32,141 bases of DNA from a virus, in the IMG/VR virus record IMGVR_UViG_3300029309_000183, positions 1-32,141 of that record, one strand, 5' to 3'. The notes under the pieces are model-generated. The model made no database searches. It was not told where the DNA came from and worked only from the letters and a program-made list of their open reading frames with translations. The position numbers were made by a program, and so were the translations under genes. Of this stretch, positions 16,774 to 23,241 are shown in pieces. Numbering within the stretch: the stretch's first letter is position 1; each line of letters starts with the position of its first letter.

Positions 16774-16804
16774 CTAATATATAAATATATTTATAAACTA
16801 CAAA
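16774..16804 (-). promoter_or_regulatory. Bacteroidota-type promoter candidate for the 90-residue gene
   Basis: On the minus strand TTTG (16804-16801) is followed after 20 bases, minus one, by TATATTAG (16781-16774). This is one mismatch from the TAnnTTTG -7 element, with spacing near that of Bacteroides and Flavobacterium promoters. Transcription would begin about 20 bases before the ATG at 16747. Confidence 0.4.
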
Positions 16805-16809
16805 ACTTT

Positions 16810-16905
16810 TTTAAGTTTTTTTTATCTCTTCTTTTCTCTTCTTATCTTATCTCTTCTTAATGCTTGAGTATTGCTTAAGCATTGCTTAAGTATTGCTTAA
16901 GGACT
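16810..16905. repeat. Iteron array with adjacent polypyrimidine tract (candidate origin or packaging site)
   Basis: Between the terminase gene and the 90-residue gene, four tandem copies of an 11-base unit (TGCTTAAGNAT; first copy TGCTTGAGTAT) occupy 16861-16904. Each copy carries the palindromic CTTAAG or a one-base variant. Next to them at about 16811-16860 the plus strand is almost pure pyrimidine with repeated TCTCTTCTT. Bases 16855-16880 match 22398-22423, inside the initiator-like gene, at 24 of 26 positions. Direct repeats beside a strand-biased A/T-rich tract resemble iteron origins such as oriLambda. A terminase recognition site is the main alternative given the position. Confidence 0.65.
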
Positions 16906-16982
16906 GCTCCCTCTGTTGAGAGCGTAAAATCGTCTAGTTTAGTCACTAATGACAAAATATTTTTTTTACTTTTTTTTAGTAA

Positions 16983-18161
16983 TTATCGTATTGAATACCA
17001 GCCTCTATTGTGTTCTTTTAAATGTATGAGTGCAACGTATCGCAAAGCGTCCATTAAGTGGTCTAAGCCAATAGGTTTTTGTAGACTGTTTCCGTTTTTG
17101 TCTGTCGCCCATTTATATGTCCTGAACTCTTTTTTTAAGTTACTACTATTAACAACGTTTATGTTATAACGTTTAAGAATGTCTATTCCGTTAAGTATTG
17201 AGTCTCTACCTTTAACAGCAGGTTTTGCGTTTATGCCTAGTCTATATAACTCCTCTATTGACTTAGGCTCTGCACTGTCGCAAATAACCTCATCTCTATT
17301 TACAATAGGTTTAAGACGCTCAGCCAGGTCTTGATTAGTTAACCCTTTCTCGTAAACTATTTCTTTTAAATATAAGTCTTTATCTCGTTTGTAAACAGCT
17401 AAACAAGCCGCAGGGTCTAAACTATAACCAAAGTCTAGTCCATACGCTACAAGTTTTGCGTCAGGCATCTTGTCAACGTATTTAACATTCTCATATATTA
17501 ATCCACTTATATTACCATACTCTCCAAGACCGTATATTTTCCAGAACTCTTTGTCTGTTTGTTTAAGGTATTCTATTTCTTTAATTAATGACTTAGGTAG
17601 AAAGGAATTGTTTTTATAATTAGATACTATCACTTCAACGTCTCCGACTTCATTAGAACGCTTTATTTCAATCTCTTGATTAATCCATACTTGCTCATCG
17701 TCAGGGTTAAAGTCAATAAAGATTTTATTCTCAGTTCTCATTAACAACTGAAAAAACTCCTGTTTGTATTCTAATTCGTTTGCTTCATTACAATATAAAA
17801 TATTCCTTTTAGCTCCTCTTAACTTTTGTTCATCGTCTGCACCTATAAACTCAACTAGACGTTTGCCTACTCTATATTGTTTTTTAGTTTTATTATGATT
17901 AACTAAATTATACCAACCCTCTTCTTTTAGAATATCCTCAAAGTCTCTAACAACTGTTCCGTCTAAGTTCGTACGATATTTACGTACTGTTGTCCATACG
18001 CCTTCATAACAATATTGACCGTCTCCATAATTGCCACTAATTAACCATAAAGCACAAAGTTGATTTAACGACCAGGTCTTACTACTTCGAGTCCCTCCTC
18101 GATTAACTACGATTTTTGATTTACTGTCGTAATTGCGTTCAAAGATTTCAGTCGCTTCCAC
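16983..18161 (-). CDS. terL: Terminase large subunit
   Basis: 392 residues, a usual size. The ATPase domain has a Walker A variant GGTRSSKT (residues 22-29) and a Walker B-like ILYCNE with Glu126, followed by coupling motif IFIDFNPDD (147-155). The nuclease domain has YGLDFGYSLDP (Asp243), VICDSAEPKS (Asp295) and LDHLMDALRY (Asp371), the three acidic positions of the RNase H-like fold. The protein pumps DNA into the prohead and cuts it. It overlaps the small subunit gene by 14 bases. Downstream there is a 235-base gap holding the iteron array, rather than the portal gene that usually follows. Confidence 0.93.
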   Translation of the reverse strand: MEATEIFERNYDSKSKIVVNRGGTRSSKTWSLNQLCALWLISGNYGDGQYCYEGVWTTVRKYRTNLDGTVVRDFEDILKEEGWYNLVNHNKTKKQYRVGKRLVEFIGADDEQKLRGAKRNILYCNEANELEYKQEFFQLLMRTENKIFIDFNPDDEQVWINQEIEIKRSNEVGDVEVIVSNYKNNSFLPKSLIKEIEYLKQTDKEFWKIYGLGEYGNISGLIYENVKYVDKMPDAKLVAYGLDFGYSLDPAACLAVYKRDKDLYLKEIVYEKGLTNQDLAERLKPIVNRDEVICDSAEPKSIEELYRLGINAKPAVKGRDSILNGIDILKRYNINVVNSSNLKKEFRTYKWATDKNGNSLQKPIGLDHLMDALRYVALIHLKEHNRGWYSIR

Positions 18162-18618
18162 GCTTTATATTAATATTGATATTGTGAACTGTTTGTTCTA
18201 TCTCTTGTTTGTCTGGAGCGTTTAACCCAAACATCTTTGCAATAGAATCATAAGCACCTCGATAGTCAGAACCCTTAACCATTTCTTTAAGTAAATAAAA
18301 CTTTGATTTCTGCTCTTTAGTAAGGTTTTCTTTTGACGCTAAGTCCATAAGATATTCCCAAGATTTAATCATCTTAAAATAACCCTCAGCGACTTCCTTG
18401 CGTGTTATTTCGTACTTATTAGCCTGTTTAATTTGTAACTCTTTGATTGTTAGTGATATGTTAGTGTCTGCTAACATCTTACTTGAGTTAACTTTAATAG
18501 TATCAATAGAAGTATTTTTTCCAACATCATAAGCACGTCTATAAGCCTCTGACGCATTGCCTGTGTTAACATACTCTTCAGCAAATTTTCTCTGTTTAGG
18601 TGTTAGCTTTTTTTTCAT
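18148..18618 (-). CDS. terS: Terminase small subunit
   Basis: 156 residues. The N-terminus (LTPKQRKFAEEYVNTGNASE followed by AYRRAYDVG) is the helix-turn-helix signature of the Terminase_2 family, which recognises the phage DNA and feeds it to the large subunit. The remaining part is helical (oligomerisation), with a C-terminal strand-like VHNININIKRG. It overlaps the upstream 60-residue frame by 23 bases and the large subunit gene by 14. The rank order small-large is normal. Confidence 0.9.
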   Translation of the reverse strand: MKKKLTPKQRKFAEEYVNTGNASEAYRRAYDVGKNTSIDTIKVNSSKMLADTNISLTIKELQIKQANKYEITRKEVAEGYFKMIKSWEYLMDLASKENLTKEQKSKFYLLKEMVKGSDYRGAYDSIAKMFGLNAPDKQEIEQTVHNININIKRGSD

Positions 18619-18778
18619 ACTTCTTAATTAAGTCTCTAACCCATTTAGGTGTCGTCTTTCTTTCGTGTGCTAGTTTTAGTCTTTCTATTTGCCAACTGGT
18701 GCAAAACTTTCCTTTTGTCTTTTCTAGTAATTCCTTTTCTAGTATCTTTATTAGCTCTAATGTCGTCACTATTCTCAA
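18596..18778 (-). CDS. Basic helical frame before terS, possibly the frameshifted C-terminus of the upstream gene
   Basis: 60 residues if started at TTG 18778 (or GTG 18769); there is no ATG. The content (ELIKILEKELLEKTKGKFCT, ERLKLAHERKTTPKWVRDL) is strongly protein-like, more so than the overlapping end of the 88-residue frame. A stop codon lies immediately upstream in this frame. It therefore reads best as the continuation, after a +1 shift, of MKLTQKEIAEQKK... at 18911, giving roughly 104 residues. Alternatives are an independent gene with a non-ATG start, or a sequencing indel. The function is unknown. Confidence 0.5.
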   Translation of the reverse strand: MRIVTTLELIKILEKELLEKTKGKFCTSWQIERLKLAHERKTTPKWVRDLIKKYEKKANT

Positions 18779-18911
18779 TCACTTGTTTAATAAAATAATC
18801 TGGCAATGTTCGCCAATTCTCTCTCGCTTCCATAAAACGCACAAAATAATTGACGGTTTCTGCTCCGTGCAATTTCTTTTGTTCAGCTATTTCCTTTTGT
18901 GTTAGCTTCAT
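18645..18911 (-). CDS. Hypothetical protein (88 aa), frame possibly broken
   Basis: The first 45 residues (LTQKEIAEQKKLHGAETVNY, FVRFMEARENWRTLPDYFIK) look natural. From about residue 47 the sequence becomes an unusual Lys/Arg/Thr/Asp mixture (ANKDTRKGITRKDKRKVLHQ) with little structure. At that point the +1 frame (18778-18596) turns into a well-formed helical protein. The 134-base overlap of two frames is far more than the usual 4-20 in this genome. The gene starts at an ATGA junction with the 45-residue gene upstream. Its position just before terS suggests a packaging or regulatory role, unproven. Confidence 0.6.
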   Translation of the reverse strand: MKLTQKEIAEQKKLHGAETVNYFVRFMEARENWRTLPDYFIKQVIENSDDIRANKDTRKGITRKDKRKVLHQLANRKTKTSTRKKDDT

Positions 18912-19045
18912 ATGTCAGCTAAATCTTTTATATTAACTTTAAACTGTTTTACGTTACCCTCTTTATTGTGAGAAACGATAGCATATTTACTATGTAGTTT
19001 TTTAATATAAACTTGCTTTCCATTATATGTTAAACGTCTTTTCAT
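18908..19045 (-). CDS. Small basic hypothetical protein (45 aa)
   Basis: A 45-residue frame (MKRRLTYNGKQVYIKKLHSK, YAIVSHNKEGNVKQF) with an SH3-like or beta-barrel feel. A second ATG directly upstream at 19048 would add one Met. It fills the gap between the 73- and 88-residue genes, and its TGA overlaps the next ATG. I do not recognise the family. The size and basic charge would suit a nucleic-acid-binding accessory protein. Confidence 0.6.
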   Translation of the reverse strand: MKRRLTYNGKQVYIKKLHSKYAIVSHNKEGNVKQFKVNIKDLADI

Positions 19046-19055
19046 CATTTCTTTT

Positions 19056-19277
19056 TTATAGTTCGTCTTCTCTGTCCAATTCATCTAAGTTGTATATATA
19101 TGATAATTCTAAAATTCTAAAATCGTAATTGTCGTTTAATGTCATTGATGAGACTCCGTTTATACTAAACATCTCATAGACCTCTCCATTCATTTCTGAA
19201 TAGTAGAATAGACCCTCTTCGTCTATAAAATATCCGTAGCTAACTTTTCCCTTTCTTTCGAGTTCGTTTTGTGACAT
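19056..19277 (-). CDS. Acidic hypothetical protein (73 aa)
   Basis: 73 residues, MSQNELERKGKVSYGYFIDE and on, ending in an acidic tail LDELDREDEL. It has several aromatic residues in short strands and no known motif. It overlaps the upstream Lys-rich gene by 38 bases. The acidic character next to a very basic neighbour could indicate a DNA mimic or an interaction between the two, which is speculation. Confidence 0.6.
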   Translation of the reverse strand: MSQNELERKGKVSYGYFIDEEGLFYYSEMNGEVYEMFSINGVSSMTLNDNYDFRILELSYIYNLDELDREDEL

Positions 19278-19515
19278 TCTTTTTAACTGTTTTCTTTTTT
19301 ACTACTTTTTTCTCTGTCTCTTCCTGTCTTAATAACCAACCGTATAATTGAGCCATTTGGTTTTTAACGCAACTATTACACGCCCAACTAATTCGCATCT
19401 CTGGATTAATTTGTTTTAGTATTGGTTCTAATTCTTTTTTTAAAAAGTCTATTCCGATAGTTGACGGAAAAGCACTTGTTAACTTATATATTTTTATTAC
19501 TTGTTTAGCATTCAT
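19240..19515 (-). CDS. Small protein with CxxC motif and Lys-rich tail
   Basis: 91 residues from the ATG at 19515 (MNAKQVIKIYKLTSAFPSTI). A longer reading from 19551 would run into the upstream membrane protein gene by 40 bases; the shorter start leaves a four-base overlap and is preferred. Residues about 46-56 hold WACNSCVKNQM, a single CxxC that may be half of a zinc site. The last 25 residues are almost all Lys, Thr, Val and Arg (KKVVKKKTVKKNVTKRTRKK), probably DNA- or RNA-binding. I know similar proteins near terminase genes in Bacteroidota phages but not their function. Confidence 0.6.
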   Translation of the reverse strand: MNAKQVIKIYKLTSAFPSTIGIDFLKKELEPILKQINPEMRISWACNSCVKNQMAQLYGWLLRQEETEKKVVKKKTVKKNVTKRTRKKGKS

Positions 19516-19718
19516 AACAATCGTCTCTCTATTATACGCAAAAATAAACAACTAGACAACACAATATAATTAAAATTTATAAAAAAAACTATTATTGATA
19601 TCCAGAACGTCAGACAAAAGCTACAATTAAAAGGCTTAAAGTCTAATATATTTAACATTGGTCTAGCGTAATCCGACCAAGTTGTCGTTAGTGTTATTAT
19701 TAAAATTATCTCAACCAT
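19512..19718 (-). CDS. Small membrane protein
   Basis: 68 residues with two hydrophobic stretches, IILIITLTTTWSDY near the start and a longer TFWISIIVFFINFNYIVLSS. Between them lies FKPFNCSFCLTFW with a CxxC. The layout recalls small DUF1360-type membrane proteins carried by phages. It would sit in the cytoplasmic membrane; superinfection exclusion or a lysis accessory role are possible but unsupported. It overlaps the sigma-like gene by eight bases. Confidence 0.6.
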   Translation of the reverse strand: MVEIILIITLTTTWSDYARPMLNILDFKPFNCSFCLTFWISIIVFFINFNYIVLSSCLFLRIIERRLL

Positions 19719-20199
19719 AGAACTCGTTTAATTGCCATTTTTGTTTTATTCTTTTAGACAGCTCATCTATTTTAAAATTAATAGTTGAGTTGCTTATTTT
19801 ACTTTTCTCAGACAAACAAGACTTTATTCCTCTACATATTAAGAGTTGTTCTATAAGTATTTTATCTAAACCAGATAATGAGTTCACTAATTCAATTAAG
19901 ACCTCATCTTTAAAACAACTATTTGAATAAGTATCTACATCTTTTAAGTCTTGAAAGTGTGACGGTATATAGTATTTACGTTGATATTGTCCTCTCTCGT
20001 TTATTATTTGAAATAAACAAAGTTTGTAAATGTATTTCTTAACGCTGTTTTCTTTTTCTAATTGTATAATAAAGTCCTCTCCCTTTTCTAATAAGAGTAA
20101 AATTATATCCTGTTTAAAATCTTGTAATTGAACAACTCTATATTCTCGACCAATAAACAAAATAAAATTTTCTATTTTCTTAATTAGCTTGTCGTTCAT
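19711..20199 (-). CDS. Sigma-factor-like protein, putative late regulator
   Basis: 162 residues. The segment DFKQDIILLLLEKGEDFI to KKYIYKLCLFQIINERGQYQ resembles sigma-70 region 2 (the D-x-x-Q-D/E and I-x-N-x-x-R pattern). The C-terminal part (SGLDKILIEQLLICRGIKSC, ISNSTINFKIDELSKRIKQK) would fit a region 4 helix-turn-helix. Such short ECF-like proteins are frequent in Bacteroidota phages before the packaging genes. If active, it could direct host RNA polymerase to phage promoters, possibly the exact 18-base element found before the tail and head units. The family assignment is by pattern only. Confidence 0.5.
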   Translation of the reverse strand: MNDKLIKKIENFILFIGREYRVVQLQDFKQDIILLLLEKGEDFIIQLEKENSVKKYIYKLCLFQIINERGQYQRKYYIPSHFQDLKDVDTYSNSCFKDEVLIELVNSLSGLDKILIEQLLICRGIKSCLSEKSKISNSTINFKIDELSKRIKQKWQLNEFYG

Positions 20200-20208
20200 T
20201 TCGTAAAA

Positions 20209-20553
20209 TTAATAATCTTTTTGAACATTATACATTTCTGACTTTAAAAAACTTATATTAGTTCGCATTGAGTCAGCTACTCTATACCCTGACTCTAATA
20301 AACGTCTCAGTCTATACATCTCAGGAACAGCAACGTTTGCCTCGTTTGTTGCCCTGGCAACGCTGAAACCCTCTTTTACCTTACTATGAATAACAGACTC
20401 AAAGTCTTGATGTGCTTTCGTTCTTATTGTCTCAACGTGATATAACATAGACGTTAATTGTTTTAATTGGTTGTTAAGCGTCTGACCGTCAAAGATGTCA
20501 GTTGAATTATAGTCGTCTATAATATCAGCAATTTTATTTAGTGTTTCTTTCAT
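20209..20553 (-). CDS. Helical hypothetical protein (114 aa)
   Basis: 114 residues, all alpha-helical (MKETLNKIADIIDDYNSTDI, QLKQLTSMLYHVETIRTKAH, RLRRLLESGYRVADSMRTNI). The regular spacing suggests a helical bundle. I have seen similar proteins between replication and terminase genes of Bacteroidota phages but no function is known to me. It overlaps the resolvase-like gene by 20 bases and precedes the sigma-like gene by nine. Confidence 0.6.
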   Translation of the reverse strand: MKETLNKIADIIDDYNSTDIFDGQTLNNQLKQLTSMLYHVETIRTKAHQDFESVIHSKVKEGFSVARATNEANVAVPEMYRLRRLLESGYRVADSMRTNISFLKSEMYNVQKDY

Positions 20554-20899
20554 TTCTTAACTCTTCTAATTCTTTAACAATATTAACAAAGTCGTTAAAC
20601 TCAATAGCAACATAATCTAATTCAAAATTTTTCGTAAAACAAACTAAAGGAATAGTTCCTCTCGGCGCGTCATTACGAGACTGCGCTAGTGCTTTCCAAA
20701 TATTAAGTTTCTCTTGGTTCTTACATTCCCACGAAAACTCTGACATAATAGAGTTATCGTCAATACACAAAATGTCTCCTTTAAAATCCATACCGCCAGA
20801 AAGCGGAGTCCTTTTAATTTTACAGTTAAATTCTTTTGCTAATTCGTTTGCTATTTTTAGCTCGAATCGTTTTCCTTTTTTATTTGCGTTTAGTGCCAT
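20534..20899 (-). CDS. PD-(D/E)XK nuclease, Holliday junction resolvase-like
   Basis: 121 residues. The N-terminus NKKGKRFELKIANELAKEF has the Arg-x-Glu pattern of Hjc-type resolvases (Glu13). It is followed by GGMDFKGDI (Asp42) and SWECKNQ (Glu58-x-Lys60), giving the complete E...D...ExK active site. Such enzymes cut branched DNA before packaging. The KALAQSRNDA helix and a hydrophobic strand PLVCFTK complete the fold. Position between replication and packaging genes supports a role in resolving replication or recombination intermediates. VSR-like or generic nucleases are alternatives. Confidence 0.7.
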   Translation of the reverse strand: MALNANKKGKRFELKIANELAKEFNCKIKRTPLSGGMDFKGDILCIDDNSIMSEFSWECKNQEKLNIWKALAQSRNDAPRGTIPLVCFTKNFELDYVAIEFNDFVNIVKELEELRNERNTK

Positions 20900-21071
20900 C
20901 GTTTATTAGTTTTCTTATTTGCTTTCCTAAGTCTCTGTCGTTTGGATATTTCTTACAATACTCTCTTAATATATAACTTAATATTTTATTAGTCTTTAAC
21001 TCATCCTCGTAAATATGAATGTAAACTGAGTCTTTAACTTGACGATATTCGTTAAGAGTCCTTTTCTTCAT
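20880..21071 (-). CDS. Small hypothetical protein (63 aa)
   Basis: 63 residues, basic and helical (MKKRTLNEYRQVKDSVYIHI, NKILSYILREYCKKYPNDRD). It overlaps the small membrane protein gene upstream and the resolvase-like gene downstream by 20 bases each. No family was recognised. The spacing says it is part of the same replication/recombination operon. Confidence 0.6.
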   Translation of the reverse strand: MKKRTLNEYRQVKDSVYIHIYEDELKTNKILSYILREYCKKYPNDRDLGKQIRKLINDGTKRK

Positions 21072-21177
21072 TTTCTAAATATATTTGTATAATTTTTAAT
21101 AAACACATTCCTGAGATTATAGCTAAAAAGTGAGAAGCTAACATTAAATAATAAATATTGTTAATAAGATGTTCCAT
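21052..21177 (-). CDS. Small membrane protein (41 aa)
   Basis: The ATG at 21177 begins MEHLINNIYYLMLASHFLAI, and residues about 9-30 form one hydrophobic membrane-type helix ending in a charged tail (YLENEEKDS). It lies two bases after the stop of the 91-residue gene and overlaps the next start by 20 bases. Tight packing supports expression. Its function is unknown. Confidence 0.55.
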   Translation of the reverse strand: MEHLINNIYYLMLASHFLAIISGMCLLKIIQIYLENEEKDS

Positions 21178-21179
21178 AA

Positions 21180-21455
21180 TTATAATTCTTTTAACTCTTG
21201 TAATTTACTAATTTTTATTTTAAGTTCAACTATATCTTTAGTCTGTACTGCGTTATCTAAACGCAACTTTCTAACTTCTTTTAATAAGTTTCTGTTGTAA
21301 TCAGCTAACTCGTGAATAGTCTCCATTGTCGTTTTAAGCGTCTCTAACGCATCTAATCTATTTTTAGATGGTTTACCCTTATCACAGTCGTGCATTGCTT
21401 TTATAATTAAAATATGTAATTTATTTTTTCTTAGTAACAATTCTAACTCATCCAT
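21180..21455 (-). CDS. Coiled-coil hypothetical protein (91 aa)
   Basis: 91 residues, nearly all helix, with heptad-like patterns (LEALETLKTTMETIHELADY type content, then LLKEVRKLRLDNAVQTKDIV). It overlaps the helicase gene upstream by eight bases, so it is translated with it. It could be a helicase-loading or replisome accessory protein, as its position after the helicase suggests, but no known loader motif (such as an AAA+ site) is present and its size is too small. Confidence 0.55.
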   Translation of the reverse strand: MDELELLLRKNKLHILIIKAMHDCDKGKPSKNRLDALETLKTTMETIHELADYNRNLLKEVRKLRLDNAVQTKDIVELKIKISKLQELKEL

Positions 21456-22317
21456 AATTCTCTGTGTTTTTAAGTGGATTAACTCCTCCGATTGTGAAGC
21501 CTAAGCCGTTATTATAATTAAATCTTAAAGGCTCGTTTAACATTGTAGGCTTTCCTCCTGATTCTCGGTCTTTAATTTTTAAAATGTGTATTTCTGTCAT
21601 AGGCCACAAGTCAGGATGTGAAATGAGGCGGTGACATACAAATAGACTATCGACTCTATTAGGAAACACCTGGCCGCCTTCACAGTCAGCCTTACGAGGA
21701 TTTTGTATGTGACCGTTAAGTAAATGGTCTGGAGGATAAACTCTTCGAGCCGCTTCAGTTTGAGGATGTATGCTAACAAATAAAGTCTTTTTTGTTTTAT
21801 TACAAAACTCTCTAGCACTATTGCAAAAATTGTAGTTTCTGTCAAATTGATTAACTCTTCTATCGTGATTCAATCCTGTATAAGGGTCGATAGCGCAGAC
21901 ATCAGCGTCAGACTTTGCAAAGATGTTAAAGAGTTCAATATGACTGTAAAGTTTTCTATTGTCTATAAACTTAAAATATTGACTTATTTCTTTATTGTAT
22001 TTTAATATCTCAAACTTATTTAAGTCTTTTAATTTTGTGCCTGTCCACATTTCAATGATGTCTCTTTTTAATTGTGAGGACTTATTTTCACCAGACCAAA
22101 TAATGAATTTTAATTTATGTATTTTAGCAAGTGTTGTAAAATACCAAAGCAACCAAAACGTCTTCCCTACATTATCAAGGCCTAAACAAAGATTAAACTC
22201 TCCTCTTTTTAAAACTAAGTTCTCATCCAGTTTACAACCTATCTTAAGACCTTGCTTAATTTTACCGTCTTTGTAGTCATATAAATATTTAAGTGCGCTG
22301 TCGTCTTCTACTATCAT
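21448..22317 (-). CDS. RecA-fold replicative helicase-like ATPase
   Basis: 289 residues. Walker A is GLDNVGKT (46-53), and a Walker B strand SDADVCAIDPYTGL ends in Asp144. A later strand TLFVSIHPQTEAARR and GGQVFPNRVDSLFVCHR match the H4 and arginine-finger regions of DnaB/Twinkle-type or KaiC-like ATPases. It lacks an N-terminal primase or DnaB N-domain, so it is a short ring ATPase. It starts at an ATGA overlap with the initiator-like gene, the same initiator-helicase pairing as in many phages. Recombinase (RecA/UvsX-like) function is an alternative but less likely given the neighbours. Confidence 0.7.
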   Translation of the reverse strand: MIVEDDSALKYLYDYKDGKIKQGLKIGCKLDENLVLKRGEFNLCLGLDNVGKTFWLLWYFTTLAKIHKLKFIIWSGENKSSQLKRDIIEMWTGTKLKDLNKFEILKYNKEISQYFKFIDNRKLYSHIELFNIFAKSDADVCAIDPYTGLNHDRRVNQFDRNYNFCNSAREFCNKTKKTLFVSIHPQTEAARRVYPPDHLLNGHIQNPRKADCEGGQVFPNRVDSLFVCHRLISHPDLWPMTEIHILKIKDRESGGKPTMLNEPLRFNYNNGLGFTIGGVNPLKNTENYG

Positions 22318-22730
22318 TTTGTTAAAAGTTTTTTAACCTCATCAGATACTTTTAAGACGTTATCATTTTCATATTTATCTTTTATGTTCTTTTCTTTTCT
22401 TAATGCTTTAGCATTGCTTAAGCTATGCTTTCCGCCTTTTCTTCCTGACTCAACTCTTTTATTGTGTGCTTCTTTACGTTCTTTGTATTGTTTATCTAGC
22501 CAGTCAATAATAATATTTTTATTTTTTTGTTTAACTATTCCAACTTTTATTAGACTTTCATAATCGTCTGGAATTATTCTTTTGTATTGTTCAAATGGAA
22601 CTTTACACTCTTTGCTCCAATAATAGCAGACTACTTTCATAAAAGAGCCTTGTTGTTTTAGGCTTAAGAAACTTATTGTTCCCGTTAGCCATTGATTTGG
22701 GTTGAATTTAAACCAAGGTAAATCTGTCAT
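22314..22730 (-). CDS. DUF1376-like replication initiator / replisome organiser
   Basis: 138 residues from the ATG at 22730 (MTDLPWFKFNPNQWLTGTIS); a start at 22766 would add a poor leader. The pattern of a Phe/Trp-rich start, LSLKQQGSFMKVVCYYWSKE and a winged-helix-like VPFEQYKRIIPDDYESLIKV matches the DUF1376 group of phage replication proteins. A basic linker follows (KERKEAHNKRVESGRKGGKH). The linker DNA (22398-22433) holds iteron-like repeats, as the lambda O gene carries its own origin. It precedes the helicase gene with a four-base overlap. The most likely job is opening the origin and recruiting the helicase. Confidence 0.6.
   Translation of the reverse strand: MTDLPWFKFNPNQWLTGTISFLSLKQQGSFMKVVCYYWSKECKVPFEQYKRIIPDDYESLIKVGIVKQKNKNIIIDWLDKQYKERKEAHNKRVESGRKGGKHSLSNAKALRKEKNIKDKYENDNVLKVSDEVKKLLTK
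22398..22433. repeat. Iteron-like repeats inside the initiator-like gene (candidate replication origin)
   Basis: On the plus strand three 10-base units follow each other: TGCTTTAGCA (22404-22413), TTGCTTAAGC (22414-22423) and TATGCTTTCC (22424-22433), preceded by a T-rich polypyrimidine stretch from about 22381. Bases 22398-22423 match 16855-16880, in the gap after terL, at 24 of 26 positions. Location within the linker of a replication initiator gene is the lambda plan. Confidence 0.6.
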
Positions 22731-22756
22731 TGTTCTTTGTTTTAGTTTGTTTATAA

Positions 22757-23224
22757 TTAGAAACATTTTAACTGCTCATATGCTGAAATTTTAAGTTTAG
22801 TTAAATCGTGTTTTTCAGGTTTAAAAAAATCTACTAGAAATTTGTCATTTGTTATATTATACTCATTTTCAATAAAGTCTTTAGGCTCTTTGCCGTATTT
22901 ATTATTTTTTATTTCTTGAATATAAGAAATTCCATTAATTGTTTTAGCGTTTAAAAAATTATCGTCAATTTTAATTTCGCTTTTAACAATAAAACATTTT
23001 ATAATTGAATTATCATTTAATTTTATATTGCTTAAGTTACTTAATTGTTTATATAAGTTTATACTACATTTATCATTTTTATTTTTATGATCAATTATAA
23101 AAGTATATTTTGTATTATATTTTGTAATTAAAGTATCAATATCCATTATAGTTCTTAATCTGTCTGAATTTATACTTAATAAAAAATTTAATTTATTGTT
23201 ATGATATTTTTCATTATATTTCAT
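22757..23224 (-). CDS. Unrecognised AT-rich gene next to the ABC-GNAT fusion (155 aa)
   Basis: 155 residues from the ATG at 23224 (MKYNEKYHNNKLNFLLSINS). Starting at 23281 would overlap the upstream gene by 40 bases, so the later start is preferred. The predicted fold is mixed alpha/beta (RTIMDIDTLITKYNTKYTFI, IIKCFIVKSEIKIDD) with no known catalytic motif. The codons are markedly richer in A and T (Asn, Ile, Lys) than those of neighbouring genes, as is partly true of the ABC-GNAT gene, which suggests the two arrived together. It could be a partner of the ABC-GNAT protein. I do not know its family. Confidence 0.6.
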   Translation of the reverse strand: MKYNEKYHNNKLNFLLSINSDRLRTIMDIDTLITKYNTKYTFIIDHKNKNDKCSINLYKQLSNLSNIKLNDNSIIKCFIVKSEIKIDDNFLNAKTINGISYIQEIKNNKYGKEPKDFIENEYNITNDKFLVDFFKPEKHDLTKLKISAYEQLKCF

Positions 23225-23241
23225 TGTTATTTGTTTTAAAT

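Noticed and set aside
16861-16904. CRISPR-like array
   Set aside because: Units are 11 bases and directly abutting, without spacers, and no cas genes are present; iterons fit better.
21597-21845. 82-codon minus-strand frame inside the helicase gene
   Set aside because: Fully nested in the helicase frame that holds the ATPase motifs, with no start signal of its own.
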